From a virus: a stretch of 64,000 bases of DNA. Each line of letters begins with the position of its first letter. Position 1 is the first letter of the stretch. Made by a program: the position numbers and the translations under genes. This document shows, one piece after another, positions 1 to 8,081 of the stretch. The notes beneath the pieces are model-generated. The model was not told where the DNA came from. It saw only the letters and a program-made list of their open reading frames with translations, and did no database searches. The DNA is taken from positions 1 to 64,000 of IMG/VR virus record IMGVR_UViG_3300044982_000010; one strand, given 5' to 3'.

Positions 1-13
1 TATCCAGCCATCT

Positions 14-33
14 AGGGGCGGATGAAACGCCCC
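14..33 (+). terminator. Short GC hairpin at the left end
   Basis: GGGGCG and CGCCCC arms flank a 7-base loop and are followed by a weakly T-rich stretch. If the genome is circular or circularly permuted this could terminate transcription from the right end. There is no clean T-run, so this is tentative. Confidence 0.3.
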
Positions 34-63
34 ACACCTTTCACTCAAGCGAGTAACCCTGCC

Positions 64-309
64 ATGAAAGCCATCCTCTTCTCTGCCGTCCTATGCGCAG
101 CTACGCCCGCGTTCGCTCAATACTCAGACTTCCAATCTCAGATGGATATGATGCAGTTGGACATGGGTGCCATAGCCGATGATATGGACGCCTTGACCGA
201 TGCAGAGATGCAACGCCATCCAGAGCGGTTCCAATACCGGCACGCGCCACGTGAGCAACAGACTTGCTTGTTTCGCCAAATCCTCCCCTTCATGCCGTGC
301 TTGCCATGA
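64..309 (+). CDS. Small secreted protein
   Basis: Unrecognised 81-residue protein. The start at 64 is chosen because it follows a palindrome copy and begins a typical Sec signal peptide: basic start, hydrophobic stretch to about residue 16, then an AFA-Q cleavage site near residues 17-20. An upstream in-frame ATG at 22 would bury the signal. The mature part is Met/Asp-rich and probably periplasmic. Its TGA overlaps the ATG of the next gene. Confidence 0.6.
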   Translation: MKAILFSAVLCAATPAFAQYSDFQSQMDMMQLDMGAIADDMDALTDAEMQRHPERFQYRHAPREQQTCLFRQILPFMPCLP

Positions 310-512
310 ACGCCTACGCCACCAAGCGCGCTGACGACATGCCGATGATGGCGACTGTGGTGCGCGAGCGCAAGTACCGCTACCGGGTGGTGATCAAGTT
401 CACCAAGTCGCGCCGCATTTACTCCGATGAGTTGGTGTTCGCGCGCACCGTCGCGCTGGCCAAGCGCCACATCCTCAAGATGTATCCGACCGTCAAGTTC
501 AAGAAAGGATAA
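306..512 (+). CDS. Small basic protein, unknown
   Basis: 68 residues, rich in Lys and Arg, with no recognised domain. The ATG overlaps the upstream stop (ATGA), which indicates translational coupling. The frame is open further upstream to 264, but that start has no ribosome site. Confidence 0.6.
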   Translation: MNAYATKRADDMPMMATVVRERKYRYRVVIKFTKSRRIYSDELVFARTVALAKRHILKMYPTVKFKKG

Positions 513-515
513 GCG

Positions 516-770
516 ATGAAGTCGCTTAAAGTGTTCAAGCTGCAACGCATCGAGCGCGCGATCACGAAGCGCGAACGCCGGGAAGAACTGGCGCTGCGCG
601 AGGCGCGCATTAAAGCGGCGCTGGCGCTGCCGTTTGCCGAGGCGCTGCCGCTGTTCCGTGAGGCGTGCAACGTGGACCCGAGCTTCGTGTTTCGTGACGA
701 CATCACCAGATGGTGCGCGCAGCACGCGAAGGAGATACTGGCGTTTCATGAGGAGAGAAAGAAGGGATGA
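516..770 (+). CDS. Small helical protein, unknown
   Basis: 84 residues, highly charged and probably helical, with many Arg and Glu in residues 10-35. The start has a good AAGGA site 7 bases upstream, three bases after the previous stop. The stop overlaps the next ATG. No function is assigned. Confidence 0.65.
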   Translation: MKSLKVFKLQRIERAITKRERREELALREARIKAALALPFAEALPLFREACNVDPSFVFRDDITRWCAQHAKEILAFHEERKKG

Positions 771-1045
771 CTAAGAATAACTTTACTGCGCTGGCGGCGG
801 CGCTCAAGGCGACTAAGCCAACTGGTGACGCAGGATGGCTTGAGCAATGGAACAACGACGTGATCGTGGTGATGAACATCTGCACCGTCATGAACCCGCG
901 CTTCAACAAGGGCAAGTTCATCGCCGCCTGTGGCGTGCCGAACATTCTCGATGACGGTATTACTGCTGGGATGCGAAAAGGTGGTCGTCAACTATCACCA
1001 AAGCGACGATTGAATACAACTTACGCGTGTGTTGACAAGCGTTGA
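767..1045 (+). CDS. Conserved-type small phage protein
   Basis: 92 residues starting at an ATGA overlap. The segment WLEQWNNDVIVVMN followed by FNKGKFIAACG resembles small unannotated proteins that recur in phage early regions; this is from memory of the pattern and is not a database match. The last codons overlap the -35 box of the promoter at 1032. Confidence 0.65.
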   Translation: MTKNNFTALAAALKATKPTGDAGWLEQWNNDVIVVMNICTVMNPRFNKGKFIAACGVPNILDDGITAGMRKGGRQLSPKRRLNTTYACVDKR

Positions 1046-1060
1046 CAACCATGCTAGTAT
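1032..1060 (+). promoter_or_regulatory. Sigma70-type promoter
   Basis: TTGACA at 1032-1037, 17 bases, TAGTAT at 1055-1060, upstream of the gene at 1100. A second TTGACA lies at 1042. The preceding bases (AATACAAC, then TACG and GTG before TTGACA) recur upstream of the promoter at 11424, so the two appear related. Confidence 0.75.
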
Positions 1061-1099
1061 TCTGGTGTGGCAGTTTTTGCTAACTCAAGGGAGTAACGA

Positions 1100-1360
1100 A
1101 TGAACGACAGTACGTCGCGGGACGCGCTGATTGCGCGCAACCTGCGCTGGATTGAGAGCGAGGGGCTGCATCCTCGCGTCATTGACTATGCCAAGCAATA
1201 CGCCAACCTGACGCATGGCGCGCTGAAGATCATGTCCGTCTACGAGACGGCGACCGACAGCGGTGACCCAGCGCAAGTGCGCCTCGCATGGGACGCGGTG
1301 ATCCGCTACCTGCGCACCCTGAAGCCTGCCTTTGAGGAGAGCGGGCGCAAGGCGGCGTAA
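1100..1360 (+). CDS. Small protein, unknown
   Basis: 86 residues, no recognised domain. The palindrome copy at 1083 (ACTCAAGGGAGT) provides the AAGGGAG ribosome site just upstream. It is the first gene of the transcript from the 1032 promoter. A hairpin (CCGTCAC 1371-1377 with GTGACGG 1386-1392) follows the stop. Confidence 0.65.
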   Translation: MNDSTSRDALIARNLRWIESEGLHPRVIDYAKQYANLTHGALKIMSVYETATDSGDPAQVRLAWDAVIRYLRTLKPAFEESGRKAA

Positions 1361-1399
1361 CGAACGTAGTCCGTCACCACCCCCCGTGACGGGCTGCTA

Positions 1400-1476
1400 G
1401 GGGCGGTGAGGCAATTCGTCATACGGTGCGTGTCGCTATGCGATCACAATCCGACATTCGCAATCCTCACCGCCCC
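1400..1476 (+). other. Long-range stem in the AAA+ gene leader
   Basis: A perfect 12-base inverted repeat (GGGGCGGTGAGG at 1400-1411, CCTCACCGCCCC at 1465-1476) encloses 53 bases in the intergenic leader before the ATPase gene. It would form a strong RNA stem. There is no T-run, so it is probably a leader structure or small RNA and not a terminator. Confidence 0.5.
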
Positions 1477-1510
1477 GCCTTTTCCCTCTAACCCACGAGA
1501 GTAAATACCG

Positions 1511-2626
1511 ATGAAGCTCAACCAACTGGAAGTCCGCTTGCCTGCGATGTACTACGCTGCATTGGAGGATGGCGGGCCATCGTATCTGGTCACCTCCGAT
1601 CCCGGTCGAGGCAAGACCTCGATCTTTCGAAGGTTCAAGCGCATTATGAAGCGCATTGATCCCGCCGCTAAGTGGGGCTTCGCGCTGATCAACGGAGCGA
1701 ACTTCACCCTGATGACCGGCATGGGGTTCATGGTCCCGAGCAAGGACGCCAAGGGGCGCGAAGTCAGCAAGTTCCAACTGCCGTATTGGTATCACGACTA
1801 CGACGAGCCTGACAAGACGCTCGATGAGTTCGACGGCGGCATCCTGCTGATCGATGAGTACGACAAGCTGGGGCTGGACGAGAAGAAGATCGTCGGCGAA
1901 GCGGCTCTGAGCAAGATGCTGGGCAATCATCGCTTGCCGCCCGGTTGGGTGGTGATGTTTGCGGGCAATCGGCTGACCAATCGTTCCGGCTCGACGCGCG
2001 ATCTCGATCATATGATCATGCGGCGTATCTCGCTGGAAGTGACCGACGATGTGGAATGCACAGTCGAATACTTTCGTTCGATCAACGTGCTGCCCGAGGT
2101 GATCCAGTTCGCGGAGGAGAACCCGCAACTGTTGTTTGAGCCGCAGCCCGAGGATCAGCGGCCTCGTTGCAGCCCGCGCACGCTGCATCAAATCGACATC
2201 CACCTGCGCTCGTTGATGAGGGCGTTCGATACGGATCAAATCCCGACCGACCCGCTGACGCAAGAAGACATCACGGGCGGGATTGGCAAGTCTGCCTGCG
2301 CGCAACTGGTGAAAACCATACGCTTGGGTCAGGAGTTGAAGCCGTACGAGGAGTACATCAACAGCCCGAAGACGGTTACTCTGCCGAGTAAGCCCGACGC
2401 CCAACGGCTCTTGTCGTACAAGATCGCCGCACGGGTGAGCGTCAAGGACGCCAAGCCTGCGCTGGAGTTCATGGCCCGCATGCCCGAGGAGCATCAAGTC
2501 ATGTTCGTGCGCATGGCGATCCAACGCAACTATCAACTGGCGTTCGAGCCGCATGTGGCCGAGTGGTGCGCCAAGAAGACGGCGCTGATCGCAGTCCTCA
2601 ACCGGTATAAGGCCGAGAACAAGTGA
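1511..2626 (+). CDS. MoxR-type AAA+ ATPase
   Basis: 371 residues. Walker A-like PGRGKTS is at residues 31-37 and Walker B ILLIDE at 111-116, followed by a sensor-1-like FAGNRLT segment near 154. This is the core of a MoxR/RavA-class AAA+ ATPase. Such ATPases usually work with a VWA-domain partner as a chaperone or remodelling pair, and a VWA protein is encoded shortly downstream at 3201. Start chosen at 1511, a few bases after palindrome copy 1491. An internal palindrome copy at 2378 is translated as VTLPSK. The target of the pair in a phage is unknown. Confidence 0.85.
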   Translation: MKLNQLEVRLPAMYYAALEDGGPSYLVTSDPGRGKTSIFRRFKRIMKRIDPAAKWGFALINGANFTLMTGMGFMVPSKDAKGREVSKFQLPYWYHDYDEPDKTLDEFDGGILLIDEYDKLGLDEKKIVGEAALSKMLGNHRLPPGWVVMFAGNRLTNRSGSTRDLDHMIMRRISLEVTDDVECTVEYFRSINVLPEVIQFAEENPQLLFEPQPEDQRPRCSPRTLHQIDIHLRSLMRAFDTDQIPTDPLTQEDITGGIGKSACAQLVKTIRLGQELKPYEEYINSPKTVTLPSKPDAQRLLSYKIAARVSVKDAKPALEFMARMPEEHQVMFVRMAIQRNYQLAFEPHVAEWCAKKTALIAVLNRYKAENK

Positions 2627-2799
2627 GGGTCCATCGGCGGCGTGATGCGTCCATCGACTTCGTAAGCAAAGATGGCGTGGAGTGGCTAGCAATCAATGCA
2701 ACCCGCATGAAACTGCTCCACATCCCTCACCGCTCAATGCGCCATCGGCGCTACGAGTTAAGTGTTGAACTCACTGAAATCAAAATGAAAGGTGACAAG

Positions 2800-3036
2800 A
2801 TGCGCTGCGTATTCGAGACAAAGCTGGCCGTCGATATCGACGTGAATGATGACAAGCTCCGGTTGGCGTTCATCGAGATGGTGACTCAGACCGCCCGCAA
2901 CATGTACGGCCCGACCGTGATGCTGGCGAAGAACGCGCCAGTCATATCGCTGAGCATGACCACGCGATCCGGCAAGCAGGACATCCCGCTGTTCCCCGAG
3001 AACGTTACTCAGGAGAGTGACGATGACGAAACGTGA
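2800..3036 (+). CDS. Small conserved-type protein, unknown
   Basis: 78 residues from the ATG at 2800, chosen for its AAAGGTG site 5 bases upstream. The frame is open back to a GTG at 2623 that overlaps the ATPase stop, so a longer, translationally coupled form (137 residues) is possible. The C-terminus is acidic and ends with a palindrome copy read as VTQESD. No domain recognised. Confidence 0.6.
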   Translation: MRCVFETKLAVDIDVNDDKLRLAFIEMVTQTARNMYGPTVMLAKNAPVISLSMTTRSGKQDIPLFPENVTQESDDDET

Positions 3037-3184
3037 TCGTCAAGAGTTCGCAGGCTACCTGCGCAACTGCACCGACCGGCAGGTGGCTGGCGTCTGGCAG
3101 AAAGAACGTAAGGCGAAGCGTTGGGCATACGCTCGACTGGCTGAAACCGAAGCGTTGAAGCGAGGAATTAGCCTTTCCCTCTAA
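3023..3184 (+). CDS. Small basic protein, unknown
   Basis: 53 residues, starting 14 bases before the end of the previous gene in another frame, just after the palindrome at 3007 whose AGGAG is the ribosome site. Lys/Arg/Ala-rich helix. The TAA overlaps the next palindrome copy at 3184. Pattern resembles small phage proteins of unknown role. Confidence 0.6.
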   Translation: MTKRDRQEFAGYLRNCTDRQVAGVWQKERKAKRWAYARLAETEALKRGISLSL

Positions 3185-3200
3185 CCCAAGAGAGTAAACA

Positions 3201-4604
3201 ATGCCGCTCGTTCAAACTGACATCAAGTCCCCGGTCGCTGGCGACACCGGCAGGTGGAAGAAGCTGAGCCTCGACGCGATCCGCAACCAGCTATGGGCGG
3301 AAACCAAGGCTGGCATGCTGTGGGCTGTCCCTTCCTATGCCGATATTTGGTTGGCGATGATGGTGGATCGCGACGGCGAGCAGGCGTGGTTCACCGACCA
3401 AGTTGAAACCGCTGCGACCGACGACAAGTTCCTCTACATCAACATGGAGTGGTTCTTTAAGCTCACGCTCGATGAGCGACTCTTTGTGGCGTGCCACGAG
3501 ATCGCGCACGCGATGTATGGGCATGCCGGTCTGTTCTACATGCTGCAACTGGCTGGCGAGATACGTTACTCAGATGGGTTAGTGCTGCCAGCCAACGGCG
3601 AGATGCTCAACGTCGCTGCCGATTATGTGATCAACGATCAATTGGTGCAAGCCAAGATTGGCAAGATGCCTTCAGGCGGTTTGCATTGGCCGGGCATGAT
3701 CAACGGCGACATGGGCGTGCTGGATGCGTATCGCATCTTGTACAAGATCAACAAGAGCCGCAAGCGCCGACCGGGTAATCAACCGGGTGATCAAGAGAGT
3801 GATCAACCGGGTGGGGGCAAGGTGGACGATGCGTGCAAGCGCACCACCAAGGACGGCATACCGCAAGGCGAGGGCAGTGGCAAAGCCTTCGACAAAGTAT
3901 TAAAGCCCGGTGGCGGTTCCGGCAAGAAGCCCAACAAGGCCATGTCGGAGAGATCGCAGGCCGAGTGGGACACGGCGGTCAACGCGGCGATGGAGAGCGC
4001 CAAGCTTCAGGGCAGGTTGCCCGCCAACTTGGAGCGGCTGTTTGTCAAGCGCTTGCAACCGAAAGCGGATTGGCGCGATCTCTATCGTCTCGCAGTCTCA
4101 CGTAAAGTGGGCAACGATAGATACACATGGGATCGGCTAGAGCCGCAACTGATCTATCGCGGCATCGGCGCACCGGGGCGCTCTTCGTATGGTTGCAACA
4201 TCATCGTGATCGTGGTCGATACTTCTGGATCGATTGACGAGAATACGTTCGCGGTGTTCATGGCCGAGACGACCTCGCTGCTGGAGCAGGCCAAGCCGAA
4301 GGCCATCGTGTTCGTCCAGTGCGACACCGACATCCAAGAGTGGGTGGAGATGGATGGGGTCAGCGATCTCTACCAATGCAAGCTCAAGATGGGCGGCGGC
4401 ACCAGCTTCAAAGAGCCGTTCCAACGGATCAAGGATGAAGGGCTGGAGCCTGATCTGCTGGTGTACCTCACTGATCTGTATGGTGACCAAGAAGAGATCG
4501 CGCCGCCGAGCTACCCAGTGATCTGGGGCTGCATCAACGAGCGGAAGGCGACGTGGGGCGAAACGGTGCAAGTGCCAGCACAAACGGGAGAGGGATCGAT
4601 CTGA
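3201..4604 (+). CDS. VWA-like protein with zincin motif
   Basis: 467 residues in two parts. The N-terminal half carries HEIAH at residues 99-103, a HExxH zinc-metallopeptidase motif. The C-terminal part carries DTSGS at 340-344, the metal-ion-dependent adhesion site of a VWA-like domain, with a later GGGTSF and a TD segment. A Gly/Pro/Lys-rich linker lies at about 190-245. This resembles the bacterial metallopeptidase-VWA (DUF2201-type) architecture that pairs with MoxR ATPases, consistent with the AAA+ gene upstream. A palindrome copy at 3568 is read as TAC-TCA-GAT-GGG-TTA, without the stop codon. Substrate unknown. Confidence 0.8.
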   Translation: MPLVQTDIKSPVAGDTGRWKKLSLDAIRNQLWAETKAGMLWAVPSYADIWLAMMVDRDGEQAWFTDQVETAATDDKFLYINMEWFFKLTLDERLFVACHEIAHAMYGHAGLFYMLQLAGEIRYSDGLVLPANGEMLNVAADYVINDQLVQAKIGKMPSGGLHWPGMINGDMGVLDAYRILYKINKSRKRRPGNQPGDQESDQPGGGKVDDACKRTTKDGIPQGEGSGKAFDKVLKPGGGSGKKPNKAMSERSQAEWDTAVNAAMESAKLQGRLPANLERLFVKRLQPKADWRDLYRLAVSRKVGNDRYTWDRLEPQLIYRGIGAPGRSSYGCNIIVIVVDTSGSIDENTFAVFMAETTSLLEQAKPKAIVFVQCDTDIQEWVEMDGVSDLYQCKLKMGGGTSFKEPFQRIKDEGLEPDLLVYLTDLYGDQEEIAPPSYPVIWGCINERKATWGETVQVPAQTGEGSI

Positions 4605-4692
4605 GTTAGCTAGCAAGCTCAGATTGAAGGCGGGATGGATGGCGAGTGCGAGTCCGCGGAGCGTGCAGTGACCTGTTCATCCCGCCGCTAAC
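4605..4692 (+). other. Structured leader before the 4708 gene
   Basis: GGCGGGATG at 4629-4637 pairs with CATCCCGCC at 4678-4686, enclosing 40 bases. GTTAGC just after 4604 can extend the stem with GCTAAC at 4687-4692, which runs into the palindrome carrying the ribosome site. The fold could influence translation of the next gene; this is inferred from pairing only. Confidence 0.45.
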
Positions 4693-4707
4693 TCAGGAGA
4701 GTAAGTG

Positions 4708-5505
4708 ATGAGTGATAAGCCTCTCTTCAAGCTATGGCCACCGACCACAACTATCACCTACGCCGATGCTGAAACGCGCGGCAAGCTGCGGCATTGGAAG
4801 AAGAAGCTGGCTGAGCGCTACGATGCGTTCGAAGCTGAGTATGCACGCGCGGATCGCATGAGCGTCGTTGGCGACATGGTGCGCGGCAGCACCTCCACCC
4901 GCCAGCGCGCCTACCAGAAACTAAACAAGATGTTTGGCCCCGGCGCGGTCAACGAGGGCGTTACTCTCCAGAGAAACAAGTCGCTGGCGATTTGGTCTTA
5001 TCTCAAGCCGCGCAACGCCGTCACCACTAAGACCAGCGATGATCTGAGCGAGGCTGAGCGCGCTTCGTTGATGCAGGACTGCGTGACGGTGAACTATGTC
5101 ATTGCGGGCGTGATTGGCGCAAGGGTTTGTGCCGCAGACGGGTTGTGGACGTTGGAGGTTCCCGACCACGCGCTAGGCCGCGCCGTCGAGCGCAGCGGCT
5201 ACCTCCAGCCCGAGGTGATCATCCGCGAAGCGCACATGAACCTGTTGTCGATGCCGGTGAGCCGGGTCAACGACATCCACTACATCAAGGCTGGGCCGGG
5301 ATGCTTTGCGGGCGAGCTTATTGTCTCCGACAAGGAAGCGACCTATCGCACCTCCATCCATGTGCGAGTGAAGACGTGGCTGGACGACAACATGATGGGC
5401 GACAACCAAGTGCCGATCACTGAAGTGGGGGCGCGAGGTCAGCGCTTGGGCGACAGCATCCTGCTGCCGCGTCCACTGTGGCTGCTTACTCAACGGAGTA
5501 AATAA
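4708..5505 (+). CDS. Unknown 265-residue protein
   Basis: No domain recognised. Start at ATG 4708, with AGGAG of palindrome copy 4691 eight bases upstream. The N-terminal third is charged and helical; the C-terminal half is mixed alpha/beta. The gene ends in palindrome copy 5488, read in frame as LLTQRSK before TAA. It lies just upstream of the XRE regulator, and the stop abuts that start. Confidence 0.75.
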   Translation: MSDKPLFKLWPPTTTITYADAETRGKLRHWKKKLAERYDAFEAEYARADRMSVVGDMVRGSTSTRQRAYQKLNKMFGPGAVNEGVTLQRNKSLAIWSYLKPRNAVTTKTSDDLSEAERASLMQDCVTVNYVIAGVIGARVCAADGLWTLEVPDHALGRAVERSGYLQPEVIIREAHMNLLSMPVSRVNDIHYIKAGPGCFAGELIVSDKEATYRTSIHVRVKTWLDDNMMGDNQVPITEVGARGQRLGDSILLPRPLWLLTQRSK

Positions 5506-5694
5506 ATGACCCTCGCTGAGTTCCTTGTCAAACGTCAAATGAACCCAGAAACGTTTGCGGCGCAAGTCGGCGTGCATGCGACGACTATCTATCGGTTGTT
5601 GGCCTACCGTACGTTCCCCAAGAAACAGAACCTCAAACGCATTCTCGCTGCGACAGATGGCGAGGTTACGGTTACGGAGTTAATCCGGCTATGA
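5506..5694 (+). CDS. Small XRE/Cro-like HTH protein
   Basis: 62 residues. The segment NPETFAAQVGVHATTIYRLL (about residues 13-32) fits a Cro/XRE helix-turn-helix, with a second helix turn after it and a short tail. Proteins of this size usually bind palindromic operators as dimers and act as repressors. It starts directly after the previous stop, with GGAG of palindrome copy 5488 as ribosome site. It is a candidate to bind the dispersed palindrome (inference). Confidence 0.75.
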   Translation: MTLAEFLVKRQMNPETFAAQVGVHATTIYRLLAYRTFPKKQNLKRILAATDGEVTVTELIRL

Positions 5695-5736
5695 CCCAAA
5701 GGGCTGGCTACGGTTGCCAGAAACACAGGAGTAAGC

Positions 5737-5934
5737 ATGTCAACACTCAGCCTTAATGCAGCTAACGTTTTCGAGCAATCGTTGACGGTTGACGAGATAC
5801 GCAAAGCTATGGATGACGATGGCGCGGCGGAAAACCTGCACGAAAAGATCGAGCAGTGGCTTGACGAGGCGCAAGGGCTAGTGTTCACCAATGAACACAA
5901 GCGAAGTTATCTGGTGATCGAAATCACCAACTAA
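5737..5934 (+). CDS. Small acidic protein, unknown
   Basis: 65 residues, acidic and helical, start preceded by AGGAG. No recognised domain. It ends an early block before a 187-base structured gap. Confidence 0.6.
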   Translation: MSTLSLNAANVFEQSLTVDEIRKAMDDDGAAENLHEKIEQWLDEAQGLVFTNEHKRSYLVIEITN

Positions 5935-6121
5935 GCTCCCTGCCAAGGGAACACTCTCGGCAGCGGGAGCGACGGCACCGGCTAGGTAGCGCCCCGTAGC
6001 TTACGGTAGAGCAGCGGGCAACGTGGAGCCTTCAAGATGGGGTTCGGGCCTTTGGCAGGGTCGCAGGCATAACTCCCGTGAAACCCCATAAACCGTCGCA
6101 ACTAAAAACAAGAGACGACCA
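5935..6121 (+). other. Structured intergenic region
   Basis: 187 bases without an open frame that I trust. It contains a CCGTA-gct-TACGG hairpin around 5995-6007, and ATGGGGTT near 6037 can pair with AACCCCAT near 6082. A GGTAGAGCA string resembles a tRNA D-arm, but no anticodon or T-arm can be folded. Probably a regulatory leader or small RNA. Confidence 0.4.
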
Positions 6122-6970
6122 ATGAACACACATCTCGTGAGTTACATCGACAAGAAGCTTGATGAGGCGGCTAACTTCGTCATCCGTTACATGCCGGTGA
6201 ACATGCCGACCGACCGGATTTACGAAGACTTGGTGGGCGAGCCGCACGTGGCGGCGGCGTTCCGCGAAGCGGTCAAGTACCTGCCGCCATCGGCGCTCAA
6301 CCGTCGTGCGATCCTCAAGCTGGGCGACCTGCTGCTCAACGTGTCGCTGCGGTTCGCTCCGACCGACGCCTATCCCGTGTTCCTGATGCCGAAGTATGAT
6401 CTGGCGGTTACTCACGAGAGTGAGTTGGGGCAGTCGATGAGCATGGCGATCCAAGTCACTCGCGAATGGGAGATGCTGATCAAGACGTGGGAGAAATTCA
6501 GAGAGGCCGCGCCTGATCCGCATACGCTTGGGTTCCTGTTCCCGTGGCTGCGCGAGATCATGCTCGACTTCCATGTCGGGCTGCTCGACGTGAGCATCAA
6601 GCGCAAAGCCGACCGTGAGAAGATCGAGCGCGAGGTGCGAGCGATCCAACGGCGCTTCCCGCCCAAGAGCTTCCCACGTCTGAGCATCGAGCTTAACCGG
6701 GTATGCCAGTCGGGCAAGCGGTTGTTCGGGCAGTACCGGATGCTGGAGGCTTCAACCAAGGACACCGATCTGACCCGCGCCGCGCTCAGCATCGACCGGG
6801 TGACCAATCTAAGCCCGGCATGGTTGAACGAGCATATGGAAGAGTGCATTGCCGGTTGGTTTGAAGAGACAATGGCGATCACCCGGCAAGACGGCAGCGA
6901 CATGACCGGGCGGCGGCGCAAGGCTTTCAAGGTCACCGTACCGTTCGTGACCCCACAGGAGAGAAGGTAA
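6122..6970 (+). CDS. Unknown 282-residue protein
   Basis: No domain recognised; predominantly helical by composition, with a basic middle (about 160-200). A palindrome copy at 6410 is translated as VTHESE. The stop overlaps the ATG of the HTH gene downstream, so the two are co-translated. The start is the first ATG after the structured leader, with a weak GAGACGA site. Confidence 0.7.
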   Translation: MNTHLVSYIDKKLDEAANFVIRYMPVNMPTDRIYEDLVGEPHVAAAFREAVKYLPPSALNRRAILKLGDLLLNVSLRFAPTDAYPVFLMPKYDLAVTHESELGQSMSMAIQVTREWEMLIKTWEKFREAAPDPHTLGFLFPWLREIMLDFHVGLLDVSIKRKADREKIEREVRAIQRRFPPKSFPRLSIELNRVCQSGKRLFGQYRMLEASTKDTDLTRAALSIDRVTNLSPAWLNEHMEECIAGWFEETMAITRQDGSDMTGRRRKAFKVTVPFVTPQERR

Positions 6971-7281
6971 TGGCAGGTTTCACCTACAAGTCATACTCGT
7001 TTGTGGACAAAGACCCGATGATTGATCAGGTGCGGACAATCATTCTGGACAGCCACGACACTTATAAGCAAATAGCGGAGGCGAGTGGTGTCACCGAAGG
7101 CACCATACGCAATTGGCTGGACGGCGCAACGAAGAAACCGCAAGCCGCCACCTTCAACGCCGTGCTGCGAGCGTTGGGCTACAAACTTACTATCCGCCAG
7201 CTTGCTGAAGCTGAGACAGTCGCGCCAACTATCAGCATGCGTCACGTGGTGCAGATGGCTAAATATCGGAAGCGCAAGTAA
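6970..7281 (+). CDS. XRE-family HTH protein
   Basis: 103 residues. YKQIAEASGVTEGTIRNWLD (about residues 32-51) is a clear helix-turn-helix of the XRE type, followed by AATFNAVLRALGYKLTI, the usual closing helices. It probably regulates transcription. Starts at a TAATGG overlap with the previous stop; its own stop runs into a degenerate palindrome copy at 7281. It is a second candidate binder of the palindrome. Confidence 0.75.
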   Translation: MAGFTYKSYSFVDKDPMIDQVRTIILDSHDTYKQIAEASGVTEGTIRNWLDGATKKPQAATFNAVLRALGYKLTIRQLAEAETVAPTISMRHVVQMAKYRKRK

Positions 7282-7297
7282 CTCGGGAAAGTAAACA

Positions 7298-7465
7298 ATG
7301 AGCGTGAACAATAAACGATCATACCCGTGTATTGAAGCACGCTTGAAGGAACTTGGCTACCTAGCGCGTGAACGCCAAAGGATCATCCACCGTGCGGCGA
7401 AGGGTTCTCCTAAGCATATCGAGTGGATCAGGCGCATGTATGTGCAACGCCATTGGAGAGCATGA
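7298..7465 (+). CDS. Small basic protein, unknown
   Basis: 55 residues, Arg-rich and helical. Start after palindrome copy 7281; stop overlaps the next start (ATGATG). The function is unknown. Confidence 0.6.
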   Translation: MSVNNKRSYPCIEARLKELGYLARERQRIIHRAAKGSPKHIEWIRRMYVQRHWRA

Positions 7466-7938
7466 TGCCGGTAAAATTTAAGGTCGGGTTCACCATCGAC
7501 GCGCAGACGCTGTTCGCCATGATGTCCAAGCTTCTGCCGGTGGACGACGTGACGGTGGAAGAACTGATCGAGCGCCCGCTGCCGTCCGACAGGCTGGTGC
7601 TACAACCTGTACCACCCGGCGCAATGGCGATCCTCAATGCCGCCAAGCAACAAACCAAGGCTAGGCTCAAGCCCAAACAATACAAGCGCCTACCGCGCAA
7701 ACCTTTGGACTTGCATGCAGGGATAAATAGGATCATTATGGAGGCGTTGTCGGACGGCTTTGCGCACCGCTCTGTGGACTTTAAGTCGCTGCTCAAGAAG
7801 GGCGGCTACTCCGAGAACTCAGTTGGCTCACGGCTTCAGAACCTGCGCGAGCATGGCGTAGTCGAACAGATGGGTGACGGCACGTGGAGATTGGCAAACT
7901 TCCCCGCAACCGCCACGACCGGGGCTGGCCGCGAGTAG
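7462..7938 (+). CDS. Winged-helix-like protein
   Basis: 158 residues. The C-terminal part (INRIIMEAL, then FKSLLKKGGYSENSVGSRL, then LREHGVVEQMGDGTWRLA) reads as a winged helix with recognition helix and beta wing; the N-terminus is unassigned and contains a basic linker (about 70-90). Probably DNA-binding. GGAG precedes the ATGATG start; 7465 is an equally good start. Confidence 0.65.
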   Translation: MMPVKFKVGFTIDAQTLFAMMSKLLPVDDVTVEELIERPLPSDRLVLQPVPPGAMAILNAAKQQTKARLKPKQYKRLPRKPLDLHAGINRIIMEALSDGFAHRSVDFKSLLKKGGYSENSVGSRLQNLREHGVVEQMGDGTWRLANFPATATTGAGRE

Positions 7939-7940
7939 AG

Positions 7941-8081
7941 GTGATCACGTTTGTTGTCGAGACTGATCAAAGCTGGCGCTTCTGCATTGAGCCAATGGGT
8001 TGGCGCGATGCTATATGGGAGCGTAGCGGTTACGTGGAAATTATTGTTTGGAAACCGATCCATGTTAAGAGTACAACGTAA
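7941..8081 (+). CDS. Possible small Trp-rich protein
   Basis: 46 residues from a GTG two bases after the previous stop, overlapping the next gene by 20 bases. The content is Trp- and Ile-rich and gene-like, but there is no ATG and the ribosome site is poor, so it is tentative. Confidence 0.4.
   Translation: MITFVVETDQSWRFCIEPMGWRDAIWERSGYVEIIVWKPIHVKSTT

Noticed and set aside
1436-2692. 418-residue minus-strand open frame
   Set aside because: It lies opposite the AAA+ ATPase, which has Walker motifs and a ribosome site. It is His/Arg-rich shadow sequence.
5990-6060. tRNA gene
   Set aside because: A D-arm-like GGTAGAGCA is present, but no 5-base anticodon stem, no T-arm with proper pairs and no acceptor stem can be formed.
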